Origin: Enoplolaimus lenunculus
Lineage: Eukaryota > Nematoda > Enoplea > Enoplida > Thoracostomopsidae
DNA length: 64,000 nt
Assembly (NCBI GenBank): GCA_030248215.1
Contig: JASANG010000610.1
Coordinates: forward strand, 62,001 to 126,000
Direction: 5' to 3'
In this document: piece by piece, positions 35,699 to 48,900 of the stretch
Numbering within the stretch: the first letter of the stretch is position 1
Layout of the letters: each line of letters opens with the position of its first letter
The notes under the pieces: generated by a model
Seen by the model: the letters and a program-made list of their open reading frames with translations, nothing else
What the model was told of the DNA's origin: nothing
The model's database searches: none
Made by a program: the position numbers and the translations under genes

Positions 35699-36404
35699 AA
35701 TGTCTGAATAACAGTTATGAGTGCAACTGCATCCCCTTTTGATAAAATACCTCCCGGTGCTCATCGCTCTGAGTCTCATTTTTGACGTGTTTGAAAATTA
35801 GCATAAGACATGCGCCAGACGGATATAGGGATATTTAAATCAGCGAGGTGTTAAAATAATAACAAAGCGAGCGATGTGTAATTTTCCGGCCTAATGCTAC
35901 AAATGCCCTTAGAGGTACTTTTTAGGCATATTGAAACGGTGAAGGTCCGTGATATTGCTGCGGTTCGCTCTTAATGCCAGGCTTTCAGAGCAGTAATGGC
36001 ACAGCCTTTAGGACGAGGACATTAGAAATTTAAAAAAGAAATAAAATTACTCGAATAAATTACTCTCATGTCGCCGTTTTTGTGTTTTACAGAATATAGT
36101 CACGATTTGCTATTATGCGCACCCTGAAGCGAAATGACAACGGACGACGAGATGCTTTTTTGCAGAATCCCGAACAATTTGATAATGGACTAAAAGGTCT
36201 GGTTCTGTTACTGCCCCATTGTCTTGTCGTTCGAATTAAAAATAATATAAATTTTATGGAAAAGATAATTTTAACTGCCCTTTGGCATGCTGAGCGAACG
36301 CGGGGTAGCTAAATATTTGACTCATACTGCATCGCCATTCTGCTGGTTGTGTGCTTCAATACTTTTTTCACATTTAAGGTTAAGGCTTACACTTAGATGC
36401 ATAG

Positions 36405-36598
36405 CAAGGTGCGACCGGATGCCAAAAAATGACGGAGCCGTAACCGGATAATCTGTCATCAGACTGAAGGTGGATTCGGTTACTGAATACAATCTTATAC
36501 TAGATTGCATTCAAAAAACATCCGCCACGTTAATAAAATACTGGAGCCGGAGCCAAATGTCGATTTTTTGTCGCAGCCAGATATGCGGCCACTTCCTG
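36405..36598. mobile_element. hAT-type MITE, family A, short copy
   Basis: It starts CAAGGTGCGACCGGATGCC and ends CCAGATATGCGGCCACTTCCTG, split as GATATGCGGCCACTTCCTG, a decayed form of the 1940-2429 terminus. Flanks ATGCATAG and TTGCATAT share TGCATA. The centre is largely deleted compared with 1940-2429. Confidence 0.65.
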
Positions 36599-36795
36599 TT
36601 GCATATGTAAGCCTTTTCCATAACCCACGCTTAAGCATGAGCCTGTATATACGCGTAGAAACCGCAGGTCGCAAGACCACAATCAAATTTACAGAACTGA
36701 AGCAGAAACTTAATGATATCATGAAACTAGCACACTTAATTTTAAATTCAGTAAGCAGGTCTTTAAAGAAAAAGTATAGATATATTTAAATATAT

Positions 36796-37095
36796 CAGGG
36801 TGTAAACGAATAACAAAAATAACGGAAACGGATAGTGATCAAAGTAACGGGAACGGAAAACGAATATTGAAGTGTAAAAGTTTCAAAAACGTTCTACATT
36901 TCTTCCATTAGCCAATTGAGGCGTGCAAATATTCACCGTTATTTCAAAATTTACAAAGAAAAAATGGCGGACGTGTAGAAATTTTTAAGATTTTGGATGC
37001 ATTTCGTAATTTTTATTTCATTTCAAACAATTGCAGCATATCTGTAACCAAAAATTACGACATATATTCGTGATTTATAACTAATTTTAACCGTA
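36796..37095. mobile_element. hAT-type MITE, family E, right end missing
   Basis: CAGGGTGTAAACGAATAAC and ACGGAAACGGATAGTGATC align with 33373-33728 as far as TAACTAATTTTAACCGT; the terminal ACCGG..CCTG end was not found. Confidence 0.6.
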
Positions 37096-37565
37096 AAAAA
37101 CGCAAAACAATTTATTTTCTATATTAAAATATCAGTTGCTTCAGTGTATATATCGGTACGAGGTATAAATGCACATGAATAAGTATGGCAATAGTTACAT
37201 TTTGTACACACCTTGCCCAATTTCAAACTCAGCTTGTAAAAACCGAAAAATATTACGGCCACTTTGATTAGTCCATATTTAACCTATCAGCATATTCCCA
37301 AACAACTGTGCTTAAAATTACGACTGATTTTAATAGGCGTAAGATTGTTTTGAAAGCTGTGCTCTGGTCGCTCTCAATGGTTTAAATATTTTAATTTTAA
37401 ACTTAGTATCATGGTTCAAATTTCATCAGATTCCATTTTGTCTTTAGTCACGATCTCCTCGCGTTTCAGTCTAAAGACAAACAAGATTAAATCGATGAAT
37501 ATATATTCATGACACATATACTAATAAACACACATTTATATCAGAATAGAATAATAATGTACTCA

Positions 37566-37735
37566 GCAGGATGTAAACGAACCGTAAAAATAACAGAAAC
37601 GGAAACGGAAACAGATAGTGATCGAAATAACGGAAACGGAAAACGGATATCGAAATATAAAAGTTTCAAAGATGTTTTATTTTTTTCAACACAGTTGAGA
37701 CGTGCAAATGTTGAATCGGGCTTGAAGCAAGTTCG
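37566..37735. mobile_element. hAT-type MITE, family E, truncated left end
   Basis: CAGGATGTAAACGAACCGT, then repeated ACGGAAACGG and AAAAGTTTCAAAGATGTTTT, match the left third of family E. The match then fades. Confidence 0.55.
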
Positions 37736-38212
37736 TTAATAAAAACAAAGTTAAAATTAGTAAGTTTAACAAAGAACTCTTTAAATTTCAAAATAGTTTT
37801 CGCTGAAATGACCACATATTTTTCGTAATTCTGAATTTAAGTACTTCACCCAATAAACCTAAACCAAATGGAAAATTTTACACAAAGAAGCCATAATTTT
37901 TAAGCTAAATATTAGACCTACACAAGTATAGGGAAACCTAAATATATTCTCATTTATACAAACAGAAACAATACACATACGTACATAATCACAGGAACAA
38001 CAATAGATCACACTATGGCCACACCAGGCTTTCAAAACTAATAAAACATTAGGGAAGTATTTTATGTATATATACATAAAACGGTCAAAAACATATTGCA
38101 ATAAAATCAAAAGCGACCTATAGTTAGCTGCTGACCATTAGCCTTAGGCTCAAACACAATGACCCACGTAAAGATCAGGGGCGGAACGTCTTTCTGCGGG
38201 ACTTCAATTCAA

Positions 38213-38390
38213 TAAACCATACTTAAGCATTACACTAATATTTTGCTTGTGCTTAGGCTTTGGCGTAGGTATTAGCTCATTCTTACGATTAGGCATAGGC
38301 TTAGGCTTCGGTTTAGAAACAAGAATATACCACTGTAACGGCCCAGTTCTATACATTGTCGGACTAAGCTTAGCGTTAGGATCAGACTTA
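38213..38390 (+). repeat. Degenerate TTAGGC hexamer repeat, copy 2
   Basis: It holds GGCATAGGCTTAGGCTTCGG and ends AACGGCCCAGTTCTATACATTG, split as CGGCCCAGTTCTATACATT. It abuts the family T element that starts at 38391. Confidence 0.55.
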
Positions 38391-38692
38391 CTGTAGTGAC
38401 CCGAATAAGAGGGGTGGACTGATATTTCTTTGGCCTCTCAAGAGGGCACACCCCCTGTTATTCGGTTACGGACTGTTGTTTGTTTTTAACCCGCCCCTGC
38501 CTGCCCTTCGTTACTGATATATATTCTGTAATTTATGCGCTACAATTAGGGATAATTGACGTTTATGGCCTCTAATTAGGGTTTAGAGACTCTATCCGCT
38601 TACGGACACTTATTAGGGATACGGACTCCTATTGCTTGGGAGTCAAAATAGGGACCCTCTCTTATTACCTCCCTTTATTCGGGTCACTATAG
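38391..38692 (+). mobile_element. TA-flanked TIR element, family T
   Basis: CTGTAGTGACCCGAATAAGA and TTATTCGGGTCACTATAG form inverted ends, bounded by TA on both sides. The left arm contains CCTGTTATTCGGTTACGG and the right arm GCTTACGGACACTTATTAGG, shared with the other copies. Length is 302 bp, noncoding, internally deleted compared with 33243-34137. Confidence 0.8.
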
Positions 38693-39492
38693 TAGTTTTT
38701 CCGTAGCCTTAGGCTTACGCTTAAAATAACAAATTGGATGTTTTGCTTGCTATCAAATTAACCACATGCGTGGGCAGAAAGTATACAAGTACAAGTACCT
38801 ATAATTGATTTCTCTATGTACACAATACTAGCCTGATAACACGTCAAAGTGGTCAAGCAGATTTGTTTCTATTATTGTAAATCGTTAAAAATTTGATAAT
38901 GTCGGTTGCAATCTTTTAGATTTGCTGCTACAAGTCTTTTACTGGACGTGCTGTTATCACTATTTTGATAGGTTTATACGATATTACCGCATAGAAATTA
39001 ATGCATTGGCAGTACTTTGCTAAGCATAGGTCGCAAGAACTGCACCTTTTTGGATAACCAGTACCTATGAACGATAAATGTTAAAGTAAATGCTACGCGA
39101 ATATAAAAGGTCCATCCAGGCGGTAATGAATGTTCGCTAAAATTAGGTATTTACAAAAAGCCTAGAGGCAGATTTAATAGTGTCATTGCAATCAGTGTCT
39201 TTAACTAAATACTTAAATCACTCAACAAATTAAAGGAGTTACAGACTAACAGTTCTGGAATACTATAGATACTTGGTCTAGTTCAGATTGTAGACTCAGG
39301 GTAACGCTTTAGTATAATACAAATCTACAGCTTTCTTTTTGCGGCACCGGCCCATTTGGCATTTTTTGGTTTTGTCCAAGGAGTTAAGTATTTAATTATT
39401 TACTTAAAATCGATGACATGAGTAAGTACTTAAGCAAACCTTATGTAAATAGTTTAGTAAGATATTAGAAACCCATCCAGTATCGGTGGAAT

Positions 39493-39914
39493 CTAATAAG
39501 TCATTGTGAGCGCGGAAGGAGTTTGATTTTGGCCAGCTGCCGCAGCTACAGCCGCGACCGCGGCTGGATTCGACAACGAAGATCCGTTCGGAGGCATTTG
39601 GCCTGGTGTTCCGGGCGGAAGTCCCGGTGGGACTGCAGGCAGTCCATAATGCCATCCGGCGCCGCCTATCAGTCCACCACTGTGTATCATGTCTCGAATC
39701 AGGGTGTCTATTGGGGTTTTGCCTACTAAACGAACGAAGAAAATTTGTTCAATGACACTTGCGCTAACAGATTTGAGAGCTGGAAGCCGAAGTAGAAGTT
39801 TTCCGTAGCGATTGCATTGAGTTGGATATTGTGTCCGACAGTATTCTTCAAGGGCGCACTGGGCACGCTCACGAACGTATTCGACGCGACCTGGATCTTG
39901 TAAGCCAGGTGAAT
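39493..39914 (-). CDS. NR2F: COUP-TF exon 5: end of ligand-binding domain and Pro/Ala-rich tail
   Basis: This 422-nt exon opens after GTTTCAG and completes an Asp codon (G|AT). It encodes [22 protein letters not shown] [14 protein letters not shown], and [16 protein letters not shown] with the AF-2 region [10 protein letters not shown]. After the point where vertebrate COUP-TFs finish (NWPYMAIQ-like), about 55 extra residues follow, rich in Pro, Gly and Ala ([25 protein letters not shown]), ending TMTY and TAG. Intron 4 before it is 7.8 kb, by far the longest intron here. Confidence 0.93.
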
Positions 39915-42900
39915 CTGAAACAACTACTAAGTTAATAAACAAAGCTGCAATTCTTGTGAAAACTTTGTATCGGTTGAACGTAAAAATTACGTTGAACGAA
40001 GCATGATGAAATATGAATACTTTGCCATTAAACTTAGCCAGAATATCGCCAAATCCATTACATATACCTACTGGTATCGGGAAATCCATTACATATACCT
40101 ACTGGTACTGCTATGAGTATACTAAACTAGACACCAATGATAGAGCCAGGGGAATCATGGGCCAAACCAACGTTTGTGGTCCACGATTTTTGGGTGAATG
40201 TTTTGGCTGCTAACTCGAAAAGCACAGCTTGCCAAATTTTTCTGGCCCCTTCCTTTTCTAAAATCATAGCTTCGAAGATATTAGGCCTTAACGCAAACTA
40301 ATGTTTTGGACGAAGCTGTTTTTAAATAATTTCCCCAAATAATCAGCGTTAAGGTTTTTAAGAGTACATAAGCAGTATCTCGCACAATGCAACTGACAAG
40401 CATTTATACTCATTAATAACAAATTTCCAAACTCAGTTGGAAATCGCGGTAAGTTTAATTCTGTTTTTTTCGGTTCATATACTTTTTACGACCAATTGCC
40501 TGGTTCATACATTGAATGATTAATTCGCTGAATACATTTTTCTAAGTCGATAATTCTTGAATCTGCAATTCGTGTTATTTTCAAATATTATATTTTAGTT
40601 TCACGCTCTTTAATGGCCATGTAAATTTTTTACGGCAGTGCAATGCAGTTTCCTCACGTTTCTAACGCTAAGAGACAACATAATCTTGTTTAAGCCACAT
40701 ACATAGAACCCGAAATGCTATTGCTAATTCAATAAATCAAGTCGTGCCCTCTGAAATGTTCTTTTAAGACCTTTTTGAACCATGCACTTATATTAAATCT
40801 ACTCATTGTCGTTGCGCTGAAGAAATATATACTTCCTTACGATGAACACGACCGGCCACACTAAAGTTCATGAGGTCTTGTAATAAAGTTACCTTTTAGT
40901 CCTTGTGACAACATTTAACAAAGCCGCTAGCCAGAGGCAAAAAGCAAAGAGGCCATAAAAGGGCAAGTGACATTGTGTAATCCAAGTTCTCAATCTGCGT
41001 GGCCGGGCTATTTTAACCTTCACGTAACGCGCATTCGTCTGTAAGCTCAATTGCATTGACGAGCAAACCATGAGTAGGGAATATGTATGAGCCGCGTTGC
41101 AACCAGAAATTCATGATCAAGATCTTAGCTGACCGCAGGCATGTAAAATAATAGAACCTGTAATACCCTGGCTTTCTTAAAAATAATTATTTATAAATTT
41201 TGGTTTTTTAGCGTTTCAAGTAAAAAATTGTATATATTTGCATCTTGCACACCCATACCTAGCCAGTGTCCAATTTTCTCGAAGCGAACACATAAAAATT
41301 TTGTTGCTGTGAAAAAATCTTAAACGTTTTATTTCTTCATATCAAGTAATTTATTTTAAAATCATAGGAGGAAAGCGAGCAGTTTTTCAATTTTTGTAAT
41401 AATACCCATATATCACCAATTACAAACCATTTTGCTCACAGTCAAGTGTTTTCAAATCCGCTTCGCTTGGTTATCGTGATGACCAGCAGACAAGACATCA
41501 CACAAACGTGCTGTGTATGCGTATATAAATCAGTATTTGACGGTCGTCATTAAAACACCAATATCCTACCCTCGCGAACCCAAATGTAACAAATATTTTA
41601 AAAGATTTTTAAAATTTGCATTTTAACTCCGCATCTCACACCGCTGTGTGGTGGTGACATTAAAGCATGAACCTTATCGAAGACTACATTACCCTTCGGT
41701 TTAATCAGTTTAAAATTGCATTTGAGGGCATCACGCGTGTGTGTTTGTATTTTTCCTAAAACACAGGATGTCAAAAATATTGCTGAACCAGCATATATAA
41801 ATATATATGTATATATAAATATATATCATGCATGTATTTATCAAGAGCGTGGCCAGAAGTTAACCTCAGAAGGGTATGACGCCACCGAAAATGATATTGG
41901 CACACGGGATAATTATGTCCAAAAATCCTTAATTCCCTTAGGTTAATTGCTAAATCAGTAAAAGTGACCATCTTCCTCGTCTCTAGTAGAAACTTCGCTG
42001 GGCATATGTCCTCCCTGTATGTTTCGCTGGTATACACTCGTGACATTTATGCATATGTGTTTTTCAGATTAATATATATCCAACAGGATGGGTACGGGAT
42101 ATCTCCCTCATCTAATCCTCTTTTGAAACGAGTACAAATGCTAGTTTTTATGGCTTCTAGGGTTCAAAAAAATTTTCTCCATCAATACAATTATTTGCAA
42201 CAAAAATTTTAAACGATATTATATACCCTCCCAAAGCTAAATCTAAGCTCCGACGCTTGCGCGATGCACGCCTCATATCACACGATATAGCAAAACAGAA
42301 ATAGTGGTCAATGGTCGCCTTAAAGATTACATATTCTAAAATGCGAGTAAAAATCTATTTAAATGAGGCGTTTTTGCAGTCGCGAGGTGTCTAATGTGTG
42401 ATTAAAAGATTTTAAATTCTATGTATGCAAAGCAAGTAGCACCACTGTGTATTGACAGCTCAATTGTAAATTACGATGATCAATGCTGTGTATACCTATG
42501 CCATAGAATGAATTCCAATACGTTCCAGAAAAAATAACAAGCCTTAAAGAGAGAAAAATTTAATTCTTTAACGACAAGACTTAGTCGTAAACCCTGTAGC
42601 ATTAATTAATGTTTGATCAAGGGATCAAAAAATTGTCGGCGGAAAACATAAACGCATCAAAGTTATATTTACCAGCAAAACCAAATTTTGAAAACTATTT
42701 AATTTTAAATACTTCAATCAGTTTAGCGTTGAATTTTGTCACGAAACTGTTATTCGATCACGAGGTTTATTCAGTGCGGCATATTGCGGAGTCCTCCGTC
42801 AAAATTGCTGGATTCGTTCACAATGACCGTTTGGTATTTAGTTCGTTTCCATGAGTGGATTACTGTAGTTGGTCCTGACCTCTCCGGCATGTTACTATCT

Positions 42901-45900
42901 ATCAACTGACAAAGCCAGTGTGGACTTGTATAAATATCGACGTTGTTCTAAAATTTTAGTCAAAGATTTAAGCCAACTAAACTCGAAAGGTTTAGCAAAA
43001 ACTGAGCACCTCAATTGAGCCCACAGCTCACATATCAACGATACGCTGATACACTGGGGTTATACAACTTTTCTTCATAACTTTTGGTACAAATTGAAGT
43101 CGCAAATTACTAATTATTTTTACAACAGTTTGCATTTCAATTGTTCCGTTATATCTGAATCAAATTTTGTCCAAAATTACCGAAATTTTTATTAGGTATA
43201 TGCACAAAATGTTACAGTTATAGGTAAATTCTGCAATCTTTGAGTTTATCTTGAATGTTTTCTCGTTTCTCGATGCGCAAAGATATTCAAATATTTAATT
43301 TAAACACTTAGTCCCACAGTTGAATATCTGAAGTCAAATTCAAAAACTAGGAAGGAGTACGGTACCTTTAACCGAACGACAAAATGAATAGCCCCATCAG
43401 CTCAACTCAAACGGATACAATCATTTATTTGTAACCCTAAATCGTTTTGGAAAAATCTTGCCATACCCACGGAGGATAGCTACATTTTGTTATAAACCCT
43501 ATCGTATCAGAAAAATAATCATCAGGGAATACAACGCCTGAAAGATTATATTAGGCTGGAAACCAGGAAATGTTTAGTAGAGGGGGCAAAAATATTTATA
43601 GATGGGGGTTAAAAGATTTTCGTTACACAGAATTCTTTTGATGCTGTATAAAAATGTTAACTTTTTTGAGGCGAAGCCGTTTGCAGGTAAAGCAGCATCG
43701 CACTCGCGTATCCTCCAGTTGCAACAAAGCGCGTATCTCGAAAATAATAATCCCAAAATACATGCCTATATAAGAGATTATATCGGGTTAAATTGAAATA
43801 GAATCGACTTATTGGCCGCTGGTTTGTGCCAAATTAATCAAAGATTTCTCAAAGGGCTAGAGATTAAGCGCGTTTGTTGCCGGCCTACCACATACCTTAA
43901 TTGTGCTCCAATCGAAATCGATATTAGAACTTTTCGGAAGTTTAAAACAATGTTTCCGGCATAAAATTTAACACCAAATTGTCAAAACACACGTGTCTGT
44001 GGTGCCCTGTTTGAATGCTACATTGTTGTGATTATATGCTAATATAAAGTCATGAACAGGTCTACTGGGAATAATAATAATAAACGTTTTGTGGTTATCA
44101 ACCGCCCATTAGAATGTAATTTAAACCAATTTTTACATTATGCAATTGTAATGGGTATTATTGGTTCGGGTACAACTGATCTTTTAAAAACAAAGCCCAA
44201 CGCTCGAACAATGGACGCATTCAAGTGAAGATATATCTTGACCCTAATTTTCAAGAAATGTGAGAAAAAATGTGCTAAATCTGATACTTTGAATTTTCTT
44301 CGGTTACATAACCATAGCCTACAGTCGCCCAAGCTTTTATGTGGTAAAGTTGCTGGTAAAATTGAAAATTAACAAACAATTTTAAAATTCAGACACTTTT
44401 ATAAATTGCCGGCTATTTTGATATATCACTAATTGTTATAATTGCAGTTTGCTTTTTAATTACCGGGTCGGCCAGATAACAAGAGGTGCTTTGCACTTTT
44501 GTTGTTAACGACCGCCGAACCCAACGGCAAAAACGGTTATTTTAGAGGTGCCCAATAATCACTCGGTTGCTAAATTATTGCTTTACTGATAAGATTTGAA
44601 CATTAACCATCCAACACAGGTGACTGTTATGACAAACTCCGGGAGTAGAAGTCTTCGGTACCCGCAGAACAACTAATAGAAATTTTTCCAGTGCGGTAGG
44701 TACATACATATTTGCACAAACATATTTCTATATTTATATATATGTATATACATATATGTATATAAGTCAAGCTACAGTGCAAAAAAATGGTGAGTGAAAT
44801 TGACTCCCTCCGAAATAGGCTTTTCCTGACTACACAAACTGAGTCAAAATTCGACTCAGCCGTGCTAAAGTCTTAGATCATGGGCTTTCACTTTAGGCTT
44901 TAAGCTTAAGTTCACGCCATTGCTTTGGCAGAAGTTTAGGCTTCAAATGATTAGCTCATGCTTATATTTCGAACTTGTTCTAAGCTTGAGAACTTTTAAT
45001 CAAAAGTTTCAGGCTTAGCTTGAAATATCTGTTGGAGCTAATTTAATCTTGCTCAAACAATATACTAACTTAGCAATAAAAAATTTTTTTGAACTTTCAA
45101 TTTGGGCAAAACGCACCGTTTAGATATATGTATAAAAACTAGTATATTTTGAAAGCATTGGGTTCGCGTAAAAGTTCGCATCAAAGTCAAGTAAAATGAA
45201 ACAAATTAAATAATTTCAGGCTTTGAAAATATATTCCTCCGTCTCATCTAAGAATTTTAACCTTTTGCATACCCCTATGTTGTTCTAATCAAATGGATAC
45301 GCAATAAAGCAGCATTCAAGTTATGATTGGGCCATCCAGAGCCTCTATCATTATAGAGCAGGACTTGTTCAAGGAGTAGTTGTAAAATCAGACCCTTTTA
45401 TGTTCTAAGTCTGTACAGTGCTCGAATTTTAACAACACCAGATTTATTCACAATTTCTCACACTCGAAGCAGTCCAAAGATGCAGATTTGGCCCTTGCGG
45501 CGGCAACACTTGTGAACTAATTCACAATTTAATTGTGATATTAATTGGCACCTTATTCCGCTGCACCCCCTTTTTCCAAAACAAAGAGTTTCTGCAAGGT
45601 TTATCGGGTGAAAACGATAATATAACAACCACAGAAAGGCCTCTACGGGCACACGAGACACTCGATTCGACATAAATTTTATGCTGATAAAACCACAAAA
45701 TGGCAAATACGTACCGCATTTTTCAAAACTCTATGGTGCAGCTTGGCGTAAAATTGTTTCAAACTTGCCGCAAAATCGAACACACAACACCAGTCATAAT
45801 TTAGCTAAGATTCAAAAATCTAAAAATTTTAATTTTATCCTGCACGAACCGTTCGAAATTTGCCTAATGACCAAATATACGTACAGCCCTGCCATATTTG

Positions 45901-48900
45901 CGTTTGGCCTCTCGATCGCTTCGCTTGCGAGTTTTTTCACAATTATATATCGAGCTCCCCTCGTCTAAAATTTCTGCATTTACCACCGTTTATCCCCGTA
46001 TTAGGGTATATGATTTTATATTAAAGGCATACCAAATAATAACGATAGCATAGTTCACAGCCCAACAATATATAAAAACTAAAGGGTAATCGTTTATCAA
46101 AAGTTGTCATCAAGTTGTCGTGGCCTACTGGCACGTCACATGACGCAAAACTATTCTGTGGTGAACACAAAAATTACTTACGGGGTACTGCGCGAACTGT
46201 GACAGGGAACAGACTGTCGATCGAAGTGAACGAGAAACCAAACGTCATTTTACTACTGAATCTTTATACTAAATTTTGGTTTTCATTCGTGTTGGGAGTC
46301 GATGACCTCTGTGTACGCTCACATCCGCGGATTCAACTATCATTCGACATAATACCCAGGGGTGGTGGGACCAGGCCAAAGTTCGCATGAACTTTCAAAC
46401 TTTGAAACCGATCAAACAAATCTCACGGGGTCGATTATTGAGTGATATTTAAATTTTGGCATCGCTTTGGGTGTGTCATGTGAAGCATCACAGGTCAATG
46501 ATCTGGTTGACCTGTGCATATTTCAAATTTAAAACCGTTTTTGAATGATTGGTTCAAAAAGTTTGAATTATTGGCTCAATAATATGAAAGACCCTTGTTC
46601 GTTATAATCATTTGATCATTTGGAAACAGGCAGACTGGTGGACGTCGAGACAGGGAATACTAAATTAAAATCGCTCAATGACGTATAGTTGCGAACGTTA
46701 ATTAGTTGCCTGTAAAATTGGCAGCGATGGCTTACATAAACTATATGAAACCATTGGTTTCAAAATAAAATAAATTACACTAGCAATCACGTTCAAATTT
46801 GGTTAAACTATAATTTAAGTTTAAGTTTTTAGAGAGTACTCGTAATATACAACATAAAACGTTGATATGACCTTATGTTTGTTTCCAAAGAATATAGCAT
46901 GAGCCGTCGATCGCTAACTCAAAACAGCAATAACACGGTCCCTAAATTTTGATAGTAACTTTGAAATAATCTATTTGAAATGCTTCAAAAGATTTGCTTT
47001 TGTGAATTAATAGGTGATATAGAACGTTTATGCGTTGCAAAAAGTGTAATTGTCTGCAATTCTGTCTGAATACTGATAACCCTTTCAACCTTGCGTGATG
47101 TTTTGTAAAATAAGCCTAAATTTGCGTTATGTACATATTTGTAACACATATATATACATGTATACATTTACGTACATATGCTTATGGATGTATAACTAAC
47201 GGACTAAACTGAAAGACGGCGGTAACGGCAACGACACGAAACGATTAAGTCACATTTGCAAGCATTTCATAAAATAAACTATTAGGTTCTCTCTACGTAA
47301 GTACTTAATAGTCTTTACGAACGCAGATCTAACACACACTTCGAAACGTATGTAAGTAGTATAAGCCAATGTCTGTATTATATATCAGATTATCAGATTT
47401 ATTCTCATAAGAAAACAGTGATCCTGATGCGAATCCTATCACCCACGAACAAATCGCAGGCTGGTAGCCAGGTGAATATGGCATCGGTACTAAAACAATT
47501 TTGGGCGTAAGCGAATAATTCACATTACGGACAAGCGGCGATATGAATATATACATTCAGAGGGTTTAAAGTTTTCTCTTGGGAAAGACTGAGTGCCCCG
47601 GCTCGTTCTAACCACGGGCTCAACGAGTAACAGGTTAACGACAGAAAATTTTAATTTCAACAGTCTTCAGCACGCAGTTGCGACAGCCCAACTGAAGTCT
47701 TTAGATAATTCACTGAACAAAATGTTTTATTGTGCAAATTTTTGGACTTACCTGCATTGAATAGCACCATTGTTTTGAGGCATGAAAATTCAGCAGCGTC
47801 AATACGCAACTCTTTGAGTCGTTCGAGTTGAATTTGAAACAAACGAATATGCTCAAGTAACACTTGAGTACCGGACGGCGGGGGAATTCCGACAGCTGCG
47901 AGTAGTTGCGCATGTGATGACGGCATACCACATTGAACTGAATTGAGCACAAATAGCTCGCTCCAAGTCGTTCGCAACAAAATTGTCTACAAACGTATTA
48001 AAACGACATATCACTGTTATTGATCAATGCAAAAAATAACAAAAAATAATTATATTTGTCGTCTATAATGGCTGCATGCAGCCCAATGCATAGAACAGTT
48101 CCTTAGCAAAACTCTAAGCTTCAGCCTATTACCTATGCGGACGTCTAATAATTTGGTTTACTAATAGGGAGCTCTTATTAATGGCCTATCAACGATTAAA
48201 GTAAAGGAAAGTTCGAAGTTGGAAAACTTGTAATGTACAACATCATACGGATGCATAATTACGAACAGAACACGGCAAGTAATACGTTTCAGTGCAGTGT
48301 ATAGAACGGTGTGATATATATTTAAAATCAAGACTAACTTGATCAGCCAGGTTTAATTCGGGGAAAAATGGAATATTTTTGGCCCATTCGACTGCGGAAA
48401 ACAGCAAACGCGCCGCCAGTTCACACAAATTATCCACGCCCATTAACGCTGTAGGTTGCAATATTCCACCTGAAATGCAATCCAAGAAATATAGTACCTA
48501 TCTTATGAGGGTGGATATGTTTAGTTTAAATTATTTTACACACACCACATATGCCAACGTCCAAAAAATGCTTTAAAATTAATTTTCAACCAAAGTAAAA
48601 TAAAAACTGAACATGGTCTCTCATGACAAATTTACTGCATGAAGTAATAGATATACGGCTTTTGAAAAATGCACTAAAGTTTGCTAGAAACATATTAATG
48701 AAAAATTACTGTAAGCGCAGCGATACATATTGCGCAGTTGTATATTTTAAAGCGTCAGCTAAACACACTGCCTCTAAGGTACGAATGTAGACCGAGACCT
48801 GGGAAAGTAATATTCATTCATATTTTGCAATAAACTAAATAGTCAACGTTACCAATTCCTAAACGGGTCATAGGGTACGGCTCAGCGCGTATCAAATGAC

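Larger units (their letters stand above)
32122..39492. other. Interval between two convergent 3' ends, transposon-rich
   Basis: No coding exon was recognised. Beyond the listed elements it holds ordinary AT-rich DNA. SCYL1 ends at 32121 and COUP-TF at 39493, so the spacer is 7.4 kb, part of which must be 3' UTR of both genes. TTTAAT at 39391-39396 (ATTAAA on the - strand) is a possible COUP-TF poly(A) signal. Confidence 0.6.
39915..47751 (-). other. COUP-TF intron 4 (7.8 kb)
   Basis: It is bounded by GTAAGT and TTTCAG on the - strand. Contents are AT-rich with small repeats (31-bp duplication, TTAGGC-like stretch near 44880, repeat at 46185). The ORFs inside (for example at 42609-42854, 43602-43796 and 45681-45968) have no recognisable domains. 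Long introns in developmental regulators often hold enhancers, but none can be read directly here. Confidence 0.7.

Noticed and set aside
42609-42854. 81-aa + strand ORF inside COUP-TF intron 4 as a nested gene
   Set aside because: No domain, promoter or poly(A) signal could be supported.
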